From Sphaerolaimus hirsutus (Eukaryota > Nematoda > Chromadorea > Monhysterida > Sphaerolaimidae): DNA of 64,000 bases. The stretch is from contig OZ038453.1 of the NCBI GenBank assembly GCA_964036195.1, forward strand, positions 8,261,469-8,325,468, written 5' to 3'. A program made the position numbers and the translations under genes. Positions 54,843 through 64,000 of the stretch are shown here, in pieces (position 1 is the first letter of the stretch; each line of letters starts with the position of its first letter). The notes below the pieces were generated by a model. That model did not search any database, had not been told where the DNA came from, and worked only from the letters and a program-made list of their open reading frames with translations.

Positions 54843-55655
54843 TTAGAGATGAACATTCCCAGAGAGAGAGAATAACACAAATTTAGTTTAATTGTACACC
54901 ACAGTTTTTGATGATGTGTTATCCTGTGTGGTGCTGAATTGACCTTTTTGTAAATGGTATTCCAGTGTCTTTTGTACTGTTTTATTGTGTCATCTTCATA
55001 TAAAATATTTTAATGTGATAAATGCTCCATACAATTCAACTTCTGACTATCATAAATATATAAGATATGTGATACTGAGCAGTGTCTAAATTTCTTCAAC
55101 TTAGGTGTTTGCTACTTCTGATTACTGGTGGTTATTCACACAACACGATTCCATGTTAAAATGTCACTCAATTCCAGATTAGGAGTGCCGTATTTCCTTG
55201 AAGTACCCCCCTCTTCCAAATACTCCGTCAAAATGACCACCATGAATCGATAGACCCCCCTCGAAATACCCCTCCAAAATGAGTGTAAACAGAACGTGAA
55301 TGACAAAAGCTGCGGTTTGTTATAGAGGCAATGTAGATACCTACCACGCTGGGTCGGGTCGGTTCGGGTCTTGTCGGGTCGGGTCGGGTTCCAACCCTAC
55401 ACACACTTCATTTCGGTAAACTCAGGTAAACGGTGAACATTCAAAGCAGACTTATGAGATTTAAATTTTTTTAAAATTTTGTGTGTTGGCGGTGGGCACA
55501 GCGATTCACCAACGCGCTGCGCTGACACATAGAAAGAACGTGGTTGACAAGTCACTGTCAAATCATTGTAAACAAGTTTTTCGACATCGTTTCGATGTGT
55601 TATTCTGTGCTTTTTTTCCTTTGTCGGTTTCTGCGCGTCAAAATTTCAGCATGCA
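54843..55655. other. Spacer between the secreted-protein gene and its copy
   Basis: 3' flank of the gene with no canonical AATAAA close by. It holds a TACCGTATTT-family fragment (55188-55280) and a short GGGTCGGGTTCCAACCCTA piece (55350-55400) matching hAT ends at 57456-57740. No gene seen. Confidence 0.5.
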
Positions 55656-56263
55656 TTTGGGGCGTCTAATTCAAAAAGTCGACAAGTCCACAAAATGCGA
55701 TTTTGAGTAAATCGCATTTTAAGCTTCATCTCCAATTCCAGGTCCGTGGTGCGTCTCCAATGGCGCTCTCTCATGCTCAACATTAAGTTCCAAATGTTAA
55801 CAATAAAGTGTCAGATTTTCAGCCCCTGTTTTCAACGTATACGTGAAAATTTCAGTCTCCATAAAATTCTACTCGCACAGAACAAAACTGTTTTGGGGAA
55901 GGAAATGGACTTGTCGACTTCATGCACTCGAGAACATTTTTGTTCCCGGGGAAGAAGAGCCTGCCATATGGGAAATTTTTGGACTTGTCGACTTTTAGAA
56001 ATCGGTGTCCATGATGGACTTATCACATTTCTTGCGTTTTTTCCCCATAAAAAAAGGCCGAGGAAGGTGGACTTGTCGACTTTTAGCCCAAAACTAAGTG
56101 GACTTGTCGAATTTGTCACTTTGCCATATGGGCATGTGAGGTCAAAAAATTTACGGAAAATTTTTAAAAATGTGCGGGAGTAGCCCCAGATGACGTTTCC
56201 GGGCCTAACTCAAAATTTTCATATTTTGTACTTGTCGACTTTTAGAATTGGACGCCTCATTTA
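55656..56263. repeat. GTCGACAAGTCC foldback element, copy 2
   Basis: Ends GGGGCGTCTAATTCAAAAAG and CTTTTAGAATTGGACGCCTC. Colinear with 23245-24262 but without that copy's nested palindrome, so this copy shows the uninterrupted form. Confidence 0.75.
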
Positions 56264-56649
56264 CATGCTGTGTGACGTTGTCGTCCTCTTGTTTCCACGC
56301 TGAACATTGTGTTTTCACGTTGTTTTCAGGGGCCAAAGCCCTGTGTGCATGTAAAGCGGGCGCCAATTTTCTTCTCAATTCACTTGGCATTTGCCACTTC
56401 ACTTCTCACTTCTTAATTCGCGGAACTGGCACCAGGTCTGCGTGGCATGATTCATGATATGAAACACGCTGTGGCGCCTTTTGTGCTGACAATGTTTTGA
56501 TGGCGCCACAGTGCTTTCGTGGGCGGCAGCGACCCCTTACCCAAATGATACTAAACGGATATTCAAGTTGGCTATTTTGCATTAAAAAATTTTTATCAAC
56601 AATTTTAAATACAAGGTGACAAAAACCATTTCCATAAGAGAAATAAAAA

Positions 56650-59600
56650 ATGACTGTTACATACACGGAAACAATTACAACATACATGGGAGTAACGCAG
56701 TTCACAGAACCTACTGTTACTGAGGAGGGTGAGAAAGGTTTGTGCATTCTTCAATGTAGAAATCTTAAGTGGAAGTTAAAGAGTAGAGTATAAAGTAGAG
56801 TGAAGGATGAAGAGGAAAATTTTGCTATTTACTCTTAACTTGCGGGACTAGTCCCTGGGGGCACTCCCAGACCCTGTAAAAAAACCCTGTAAAATGTCAA
56901 ATGTCATGCAAAGTGTCAAAAATCATAGAAAATGCCCTGCAAAAGAGCATGCCATTTTTCAGGGCATTTTCCATGACTTGACACATTGCATGACATTTAA
57001 CATCTTACAGGGCTTTTTACATGGTCTGGGATTGGCACCTGGTGGTTCTGATGGCTCTAATCTAATGAATAAGATGGTTCTGATGTGTGAACTTGATTGA
57101 AACTTGTAAATATGCATTAAAAAACTTTGAGTAATTCACAGATGAGGAGGAGGATGGTGATTTGAATGAAGAGGAGTGTGAAAATTCTGAAAATGATGAT
57201 GATGGATCTGATGGATCTGGCGATTCTGATGGATCAGGTGTAGTGATGGAAAAGTGATATGGCACTAGTGCTTGGTGACAGCACCTGGTGCTAGCACCAA
57301 AAGAAAAAGCATCATGGCACTTTTGGCACTTGGCACTATTTCACTGTGGTGACATTGGATTGGCACTTGGCGCCACACCCATGAAAAGACCCATGGCGCT
57401 TTTGGTGCCTGGCATTTTTTTCCATGGTACCAGGGACAAAATGCCTGGTGCTGGCTAGGGTTGGGAACCCGACCCGACCCGACCCGACACGACCCGACCC
57501 GACACGACCCGACCCGACCCGACCCAACCTGAACCCGATACCCGCACACTTTTTGGAACAGAAACCCAATACCCGAACCCGACTTTGCTACCCGAACTCG
57601 AACCCGATACCCGACCTTAATACCCAAACATGAACCTGATACCGCAAAATTGTTGGAACTGATACCCGATACCCGACTCGAAATTTTTAGGACCCCATAT
57701 CCAATACCCGAACCCGAATTTCTTGAAATTCCCAACCCTAGTGCTGGCGATTTGGCTCTGGTGCCATCGGCACTTGGCACTGGGGTTCATAAAAGCGCCA
57801 TGGTGCTTTTGGCACTTGGCACCACGTTCTGGCACTTTTTCCATCACTAATCAGGTGGATCAGATGGTTCTGTTGTGTGAATTTGATTAGAACATGTATA
57901 CCTACATGAAAATAACTTCACAATAATTCACAGATGAGAAGGAGGAGGGTGATGAGGATGAAGAGGAGTGTGAAGAATCTGAAGATGATGATGAGGACGA
58001 GGAGGATTCTGAAGGATCTGAAGGATCTGCATCCAGTGGCTCAGAAAAATCAGGTTTGCTTACATTCAGCTAATTGGAATTGAAAAGTAATGATGATCTC
58101 AGTCATTTACAGTGTTATTTATGTGGCCACACAAGCTAGTTTTCATGGTTTCAATTTGAAAACTTGTTCAAAGACTTAATGCTGATTGATGCTTCCACTA
58201 TCCCCTAACTGACCACCAGTATTAGGATGCAAATATTACTTTACAGAAATGATAAGCCATGAACTACTGTTCAAGGAGGTTGACAAGATTTCGGTCAAGT
58301 TTTCAAATTGGAACCATGAAAACTAGCTTGTGTGGCACTAATATGTTCTGGATCATGAAGTGAACAAACCAATCAACCAAAATCAACTCAACATTCAGCC
58401 ATACTGCATTTTCAAACTTACTTTATACTCACACATTCAAAGGGGACTGCACCTGTGAATGCTCTGCATTGAGTAGTGATGTGGCAGCTGAAAAGGAAAA
58501 ACAGTGCAATTGTGATTGTGCTTGCCACGAATTAGCACAGTTGTTGAAGTGTATTTACGTTTACTTGAAAGATGTGTACACTCGAGTACTGGGCATGGTT
58601 GGTTTTAGTAAAATTCTTTTTACTAAAATTGTATTTTATTTTTATTAAAATTGTATTTTATTTTAATTTTATTCATGTTTCATTTTATTTTATTTTATTT
58701 TATTCTGAAATGTCATTAATAAAATAAAATGAAACCATTTTACAAAAATTTTACAAATATTTTACAAAATTTTTACAAAAAACCGGAACCTTGGATGCAA
58801 GGCCATAAACCAATGTGCACACTAGAAGCATGCAGATGAATACAAAAAATTTTATGTAGACTTGTGTCACAGGGTTGCGACAGGTATAATATCTTGAATT
58901 TTGACCCTTACATACAGGGGCCGGATACAGATATGTATCTAATTGCTCCTCCCGAAAAATAGCTAAAAAATTGTTTGTTTGTTTGTTGGGGGGGGGGGGG
59001 GCGGGGGGCTTGAGGGGTTCAATACAAAGGTTTTTTTCAACGTATGGAATGAAGAAAATGGGGAGAAAATCACATAAATTAATGATTTTTAAGGTGAAAA
59101 TATATTAAAAGATGTGAAAATTTTCAATTTTGAGCAAAAATATTTTTCAATCACAACAATAAAAGCAACAAGAAGGCACCAGTTCTGCAAATTGGCAGCT
59201 AGAAGCTTAAGCAACAGGATAGAAAACTTTTTGTAGAATTTTACAGACACTCGAGTTTTTGTAAAATTTTACCAAAATTGTACAAAAATTCAAATTTTTG
59301 TACAATTTTGATAAAATTTTACTAAAATTCAAATTTTAGTAAAATTGTATTTTTATTTTATTAATTTTCCATTTTATTTAATTTTATTTTATTATTCAAT
59401 TTTCCATTTTATTTTTATTTTATTTTTATTTATTTCTGAGATTTTGCCAACCCTGGTACTGGGTAAATATTTACACTTACATTTTTTCGAGAAAAAGTAC
59501 CAGTACTCAATTCTGTGAAAACTTTTTGAAAGTACCTATCTGTACAGAAAACATATTTCACAAAAATCAATGAGGGAGATAAAAAGTGGCTTCACTGCCA

Positions 59601-60040
59601 TATTTATATTGACAGAGGCTCTCGGGTTGCATTTTAAAACCTAAGTATGGACAATTTTGATTTTTCATTAGCCATTGCACCAATAAATGCAATGGCAACA
59701 TTCCAAAAACTGCACACTGTTCACTAATTTGTCGTTTCACATTTTATTTGTCGTTATGCTGTAAGCCGCGCCTTACATTGACATTGACATTACTTTTTAA
59801 AGTTAGGTACTGTTTTAATGACTCAATGAATCAAAGAAGGAAGACACAGAAGAGGATTTAGGTTCAGGAGATTCCATATCTAAGTCAAAGTCAAAGTCGA
59901 AAAAATCCAAGGATAAATCCAAGAAATCTAAGAAATCCAAGGATAAATCTCCAAAATCTAAGGAATCCAAGAAATCCAAGAAGTCAAAGGAATCCAAAAA
60001 ATCGAAGAGCAAATCAACCAGTGGAAAAAGCAAGGGGTAG
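56650..60040 (+). CDS. Partial tandem copy of the secreted-protein gene
   Basis: Exons matching the 3' half of the upstream gene: 56650-56728 (MTVTYTETITTY, as in 50935-51017), 57142-57237 and 57934-58053 (both like the acidic exon 52742), 58443-58528 or slightly longer (DCTCECSA then QCNCDCACH, fusing two upstream exons), and the Ser-Lys tail 59837-60040. Phases agree (1/2) from the first to the fourth exon. The junction into the tail is not clear: no in-phase canonical pair was found, and a hAT (58594-59455) plus another repeat lie between. No signal peptide exon is visible; an in-frame TAA lies just before the ATG. An AATAAA follows the stop. It could be a truncated paralogue, alternative 3' exons of the upstream gene, or a decaying pseudogene. 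Confidence 0.45.
56858..57038. mobile_element. Introner-family element, TSD CTG (reverse)
   Basis: GGGGCACTCCCAGACCCTG to TGGTCTGGGATTGGCAC, CTG on both sides (56855-56857, 57039-57041). It lies between the first two exons of the tandem copy and starts with GG, so it offers no donor on this strand. Confidence 0.8.
57241..57849. mobile_element. hAT element on a splice donor, TSD ATCAGGTG
   Basis: Ends TAGTGATGGAAAAGTG and CACTTTTTCCATCACTA with a perfect 8-bp duplication ATCAGGTG (57233-57240, 57850-57857). The left duplication spans the donor CAG|GTG of the acidic exon ending 57237. GGCACTTGGCACC-type motifs fill the body, and another hAT is nested inside. Confidence 0.92.
57456..57740. mobile_element. 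Nested hAT element, TSD GTGCTGGC
   Basis: Ends TAGGGTTGGGAACCCGACCC and AATTCCCAACCCTA with a perfect 8-bp duplication GTGCTGGC (57448-57455, 57741-57748). Contains (CCCGA)n arrays. Related to the 83-bp element at 21654 and the fragment near 55350. Confidence 0.92.
58120..58343. repeat. CACAAGCTAGTTTTCATGG MITE, copy 2
   Basis: Ends GTGGCCACACAAGCTAGTTT and AACTAGCTTGTGTGGCAC. Second copy of the element at 39480-39705; located in an intron of the tandem copy. Confidence 0.8.
58594..59455. mobile_element. Non-autonomous hAT (CAGGGTTGGC family), copy 3, TSD GTACTGGG
   Basis: Reverse orientation: starts CATGGTTGGTTTTAGTAAAA and ends AGATTTTGCCAACCCTG. Perfect 8-bp duplication GTACTGGG (58586-58593, 59456-59463). 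It interrupts an older CGTATTTACG repeat that follows the CNCDCAC exon of the tandem copy. Confidence 0.9.
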
Positions 60041-60081
60041 ATAGGGGCTAGTGTGCAATTTTATGTTGGTTGATGTTCTGA

Positions 60082-60087
60082 AATAAA
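60082..60087 (+). terminator. Candidate poly(A) signal of the tandem copy
   Basis: AATAAA 42 bases after the TAG stop at 60038-60040. It supports a real transcript end for the Ser-Lys tail exon. Confidence 0.6.
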
Positions 60088-60511
60088 AGCTCAAACTTAA
60101 TTGATTTACACACTGCGTTTGATGTGATTGTGAGGCTATTCCATCCACCAGTGTCAGTTTTTATCGTTTTGTTATTCTGGCACTTAAACTTTATCTTTCT
60201 TTATTGTAAAATCAAATATTAAACGTGTGATAATTGTCCAATTGTAATTGTGAAGTTACAAGTAAATAACGTTGATGTACGTGACATCGAATCGGGCAAA
60301 TGGTTCCCACTTTTGTATTTTGTGCTTAAAAATACTGAGAAACAATGAAAAGGCGTAGCCCACAGCGAAAAAGTGAAATAACACAGCTATTTATCTCACT
60401 GGATTTAGCAGCATGTGTGTAAATGAATGTGTCGAGAAATTAAACCAATCATGGTCACAAAATGGAAAGGACAACAAAAATAGCTCACTGAGCGGCACCG
60501 ACAGGCACCTG

Positions 60512-60600
60512 GGGGCAGTCCCAGACCCTGTAAAATGCCCTTTAAAACGTCAAATGTCATGCAAAATGGCAACACTTCAATAAGTGTCAAAGTGCCAATG
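60512..60600. mobile_element. Truncated introner-family element
   Basis: CTG|GGGGCAGTCCCAGACCCTG left end and about 60 bp of body; the right arm is missing. Intergenic. Confidence 0.6.
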
Positions 60601-60649
60601 GTGGGACAAAAGATGGTTCCAACAAGTATGAAAACTAGCCACCATTAAT

Positions 60650-61054
60650 TACCGTATTTCATCTAATAGAACGGCATACCTCCAATAGAACGGCAGGTTT
60701 CGGCACATTTTTCCACTCACGAAAACAATAGAACGGCAGCCTCCAATTGAACGGCACCTCCAATAGAACGACAGGTAAAATAGGAATTATGTTGGGAGTG
60801 TGCCAAAACACAAAAAAAAATGAATCAAAAATGGATGGTGGTAACATGCAAAGCATTCAAATAGGTGTTAAATCTGAAATTGATGCTCTGATATAAAAAT
60901 ATTGCTTAAGCTTCATTAAAAATAAAGCTATTTTGAAGTGAGAAATGTGTGAAAAAATTGATGAAAAAATAGAACGGCTGCCTCCAATAGAACGCAGGTA
61001 AAAAAGTTGACGAAAAAAATAGAACGGCGTTCTTCTATTAGAAGAAATACGGTA
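60650..61054. repeat. TACCGTATTTCATCTAATAG MITE
   Basis: Ends TACCGTATTTCATCTAATAG and TTCTATTAGAAGAAATACGGTA. The body has AATAGAACGGC units. The largest clear copy of this family here. Confidence 0.78.
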
Positions 61055-61329
61055 ATGTCAACGTACGTCGTACAGTCGACATTTTAGCATCGACATTTTT
61101 TTTATCATTTTAGCATCGACCACTCATGTGTTCAAATAGCAAATAAAACAGTTGCATATTTACATTTCATGCAGTTATAGAGGCGAGCATGCAGTTTACT
61201 CAAGCCACAGGTTTCTAATGTAGTGTCATGCAATGTCCAATGCATTCACATGCACAAACTGCATGTGCAGGTAAATTTGAGTAGGTAGTCCACCTTAGTG
61301 GGAATCATTATAAAATTGCGCAATGCCAG

Positions 61330-61497
61330 GGGGCAGTCCCAGACCCTGAAAATTGTCAAATGTCATGCAAAGTGTCAAAAATCATGGAAAATGCCCGGTG
61401 AAATGGCAAACGTACGTTTGCCATCGTACCGGGCATTTACCATGACTTTTGACACTTTGCATGACATTTGACATTTTACAGGGTCTGGGACTGGCAC
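61330..61497. mobile_element. Introner-family element with duplicated flank
   Basis: GGGGCAGTCCCAGACCCTG to GGGTCTGGGACTGGCAC, preceded by CAG and followed by CTG. A stretch of about 30 bases (GGGAATCATTATAAAATTGC and on to AATGCCAG) occurs just before and again just after the element (61299-61329, 61503-61533). Confidence 0.78.
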
Positions 61498-62097
61498 CTG
61501 CATGGGAATCATTATACAATTGCGCAATGCCAGAGAAATGTAAATTTTTGGCAGAGAAATTGGAAATACGTACTTGTTAGCCATCATGCACAGTCAATGT
61601 TTGCACTGCTGTGGCATGAAATTCAAGGGGATTAGTCAGTCACATGGATTTGAAGCGGATTAGTCACTGCATCCGTTGCGGTAACCATCACCCAGGTTTT
61701 GTGTGTTTTAGATGACTGTACACATTTTATTATAACAGATGGTAGCTGGTTTAGCAAAAAAATACCTAGTTGGCGCCAATTTGGCGCCCGGTGCCATTGT
61801 TTTGTATGGCGCCGGAAATGGCGTCAAGATGCGGCGATGAACGGTAATAATTGGCCATATTCAACTGCTTTTTCTGCTGAATGATGTCATTTTGGTGACA
61901 TTTAACACATTCACCTCTGTAATTTTTTGCCAGCGTTTCAAGTTTGGGTTTGTGTTGATTGTTTTATGCCACATAAACTCCAAATCTTCATGTATAACAA
62001 TTGGAAAAATATTGATCTAAATGATGTTTATGAAAATGAAAATGTTTAATGATTTTATTCACAGCCCTTACATAATTGATTATCTATTTACAATGCA

Positions 62098-62450
62098 CTG
62101 TATTTGCATGAAATACCCTCGCGGGGGGGGCTATTATTTCCCCAGCTTGCTCCGACCTGGGGGTATTTTAAGGGGGGTTTATCCGAGGAAACATGGTAGG
62201 AAAGGGAAATAGATACAGTATTTCCCTGAAATACCCGCAGGGGGTTGATTTTTTCATAGTGGAAATTTTTAGTGATTCGAGGGAGGGGGTATTTCAAGGG
62301 TGGGGTAATTATTTTGACAAAATTTTTCGTAGTGTACATTTTGAGGAGGGTACTTCGAGGGAATACAGTAATACAATTTCATAAAAGTTCTGATGAAATA
62401 ATAAACCCCTTGGATTGACTCCCTGGATGTATTTCTAGGAAGTATGGTAT
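62098..62450. repeat. Two TACCGTATTT-family copies
   Basis: 62098-62197 (TGTATTTGCATGAAATACCC to GAGGAAACATGGTA) and 62213-62371 (ACAGTATTTCCCTGAAATAC to ACTTCGAGGGAATACAGTA). A further degenerate piece runs to about 62450. Confidence 0.6.
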
Positions 62451-62751
62451 AAAATATTTGCGATAAGATGAGTTTTGTGGCTTGTGTCACCATCAGAAAA
62501 ATGGTAAAGCATGTTGCTCTTCTGTAAATGCCTCCATGATGATATACAGTGTGATGAAGCCACCGAAGTCAGCGTCTTCTACCACCGAATCCGGCAACTC
62601 CAAGACCGTAGTGAGAGACGGCCTTTAGAGTGGTTGATTTCCCATTGTAGCCGAACGTCCACTTGTCGACAGCCAAGTTGAGTTTATTTCGTGGTTGCGT
62701 GTTGAAAGGGGTTCAAATTGTTTCAGGTACTTTATTTGATCAGATACAGCC

Positions 62752-62766
62752 ACATATAAAAGCGCA
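62752..62766 (+). promoter_or_regulatory. Possible TATA box
   Basis: CATATAAAAGCGC stands out in locally G+C-richer sequence. It could be a promoter of a gene running off the right edge or part of an LTR. No transcript start can be assigned. Confidence 0.25.
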
Positions 62767-62849
62767 AAGCCTAGCGAGCTTCCTAGTCGAAGTTTCTATC
62801 GCTAGCTTATTTTCGTTCAGAAGCTTGGGGTCCGCAGACTGAAGTAAAA

Positions 62850-63725
62850 ACTCTCAAAGTAGCTAAGACACGGAAATCACGTATAGAAAAACAGCTACAG
62901 TAATTTCCTAATACAAATGCACAAATAAGACATAAATGCAGCAAATCAACACATTTAGCCGAAACAGTTGCCTTATACTGCGCGTGCATACATTCAAATA
63001 ATTATGGTAAAGAAATACCAAGTACAAATTGGGCTAATAGAAAAACTATTAATCTTGAGAGGCGCGAAGTCGGCAAACTCGGCCGATTTACTAATTTGCT
63101 TCAATTTGTCAGAAAACATTGACGCACATTGGAACTAATAAAATAGGGTTTGAAAACTGTAAATAGTAGTGTAAATGTTCCTAATGACGTAAATAGAATA
63201 AGGTATATTTAACATGATAATAATAATCACTTCCCGGAAACGTATGTTGAATAATCTAGCAAATTGGGACTTATTTGAGGTAAATGGGTATTGTAATTGA
63301 GCAGAGTTTATAATATATTCGATTGAGCAAGGTATTATAATTATTAAGTAAATATAAATAGTTGTGAACAGGGTTATGACAATTATACCTATGCGAAGGG
63401 CTTTGTAAAGTAAATGCTAGTTGCACGCAGGGCACCATTTCTCTATTAGGACGCTGGCCTAGATAATTACGTGGTACGTAAATAATTACAAGATTTGACT
63501 TTTGTAAATTGCAAGTAAACTATGCAAATGTATATATAATCATGATCAGAAAATTACGGCGAGTTGAATGAGCCTAATATTATATTAATACACCTAATAA
63601 TAACATATTTGACCTTTTAACCTAAACATTCCACATAAACATACCAATAACTTACAATACACTTTCCCAATTAAATATTCTCCATGGATAAATAATATAG
63701 TGCAGGAAAAGTAAAATAGTGCAAA
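62850..63725. other. A+T-rich stretch, nothing recognised
   Basis: Low G+C with short ORFs only. No inverted repeat or coding match seen. It could be an intron between the possible TATA region and the open stretch at 63733. Confidence 0.4.
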
Positions 63726-63732
63726 TAAGTAA

Positions 63733-63990
63733 ATGTGCGAATATGAACCTAATTATCAATTCTCTGTATTTCTTTATCCATCCATTTTGCCACGGTCAGC
63801 ACACTCCGGGCGGAAGAGTTGCTGCACCCCGTTGTTGCAGCAACGTCACATGCTGGTGGTGGTGGGTGCCAAAGTGATGAGTGGCGTTTCCACAGTCGCC
63901 TCGGTGGTGAACGTGGTCGTGCGCGAAGTCGTGGGCGTGCGTGAAGTTGCAGGTCCGGTTGCTGGTGATGCCAACGCCGACCTAGCCTGA
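63733..63990 (+). other. Unassigned GC-rich open stretch at the window edge
   Basis: Abrupt rise in G+C from about 63795. Long open frames occur on both strands at once, including an 85-codon + strand frame with a Val/Ala-rich end and a - strand frame running off the edge. An acceptor-like CAG occurs at about 63800. It may be an exon of a neighbouring gene or a mobile element, but I cannot name a product or choose a frame. Confidence 0.25.
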
Positions 63991-64000
63991 TGATGAAGCA

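Noticed and set aside
57265-57780. 171-codon minus-strand frame with VGSGRVGSGRV repeats
   Set aside because: Translation of the CCCGA tandem array in nested hAT elements; not a gene.
62640-62830. LTR of a retrotransposon starting TGTAGCCGAAC
   Set aside because: There is a TATA-like box, but no second LTR, primer-binding site or gag/pol coding sequence can be seen in the window.

Overview
The window is animal (metazoan) nuclear DNA. Its genes are split into many short exons with GT-AG introns, its proteins are animal-type (a long-chain acyl-CoA synthetase and a bestrophin), and it has no bacterial operon structure. Non-coding DNA is packed with short inverted-repeat (MITE-like) DNA transposons. 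The sequence suggests an invertebrate, probably aquatic, but does not fix the phylum. All recognisable genes lie on the + strand.

Layout. (1) 275-13810: a complete 16-exon ACSL-type acyl-CoA synthetase gene (719 aa as assembled). (2) 13811-32058: about 18 kb with no supported gene, made of nested DNA transposons and palindromes. (3) 32059-39172: a complete 9-exon bestrophin chloride-channel gene (403 aa). (4) 39173-43851: repeats only, including a long near-perfect palindrome. (5) 43852-54842: a many-exon gene for a secreted, Thr/Glu-rich, Cys-containing, acidic and then Lys/Ser-rich protein that I do not recognise (741 aa as assembled). (6) 56650-60040: a partial tandem copy of the 3' half of that gene, with its own poly(A) signal. 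(7) 60041-64000: repeats, then an unassigned GC-rich open stretch at the right edge.

The most interesting signal is a family of about 20 foldback elements, 180-300 bp when intact, with ends like GTGCCAGTCCCAGACCCTG and GGGTCTGGGACTGCCCC. Most readable intact copies are flanked by a 3-base CAG or CTG duplication. Four copies sit inside coding sequence of the secreted-protein gene. In all four, removing the element plus one copy of the target triplet restores the reading frame exactly. The element starts with GT and the duplicated CAG ends in AG, so one insertion creates a ready-made intron. This is the behaviour of introner elements. Copies in CTG targets would leave GT-TG ends, or require nearby canonical sites.

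A second theme is a burst of non-autonomous hAT elements: 13 copies from several TIR families, 12 of them with perfect 8-base target duplications. Two sit exactly on splice junctions and duplicate a splice site (bestrophin intron 5; the tandem-copy gene at 57.2 kb). No transposase gene is visible, so the mobilising enzymes must be elsewhere. The two enzyme/channel genes have no obvious functional link to each other or to the secreted-protein locus.
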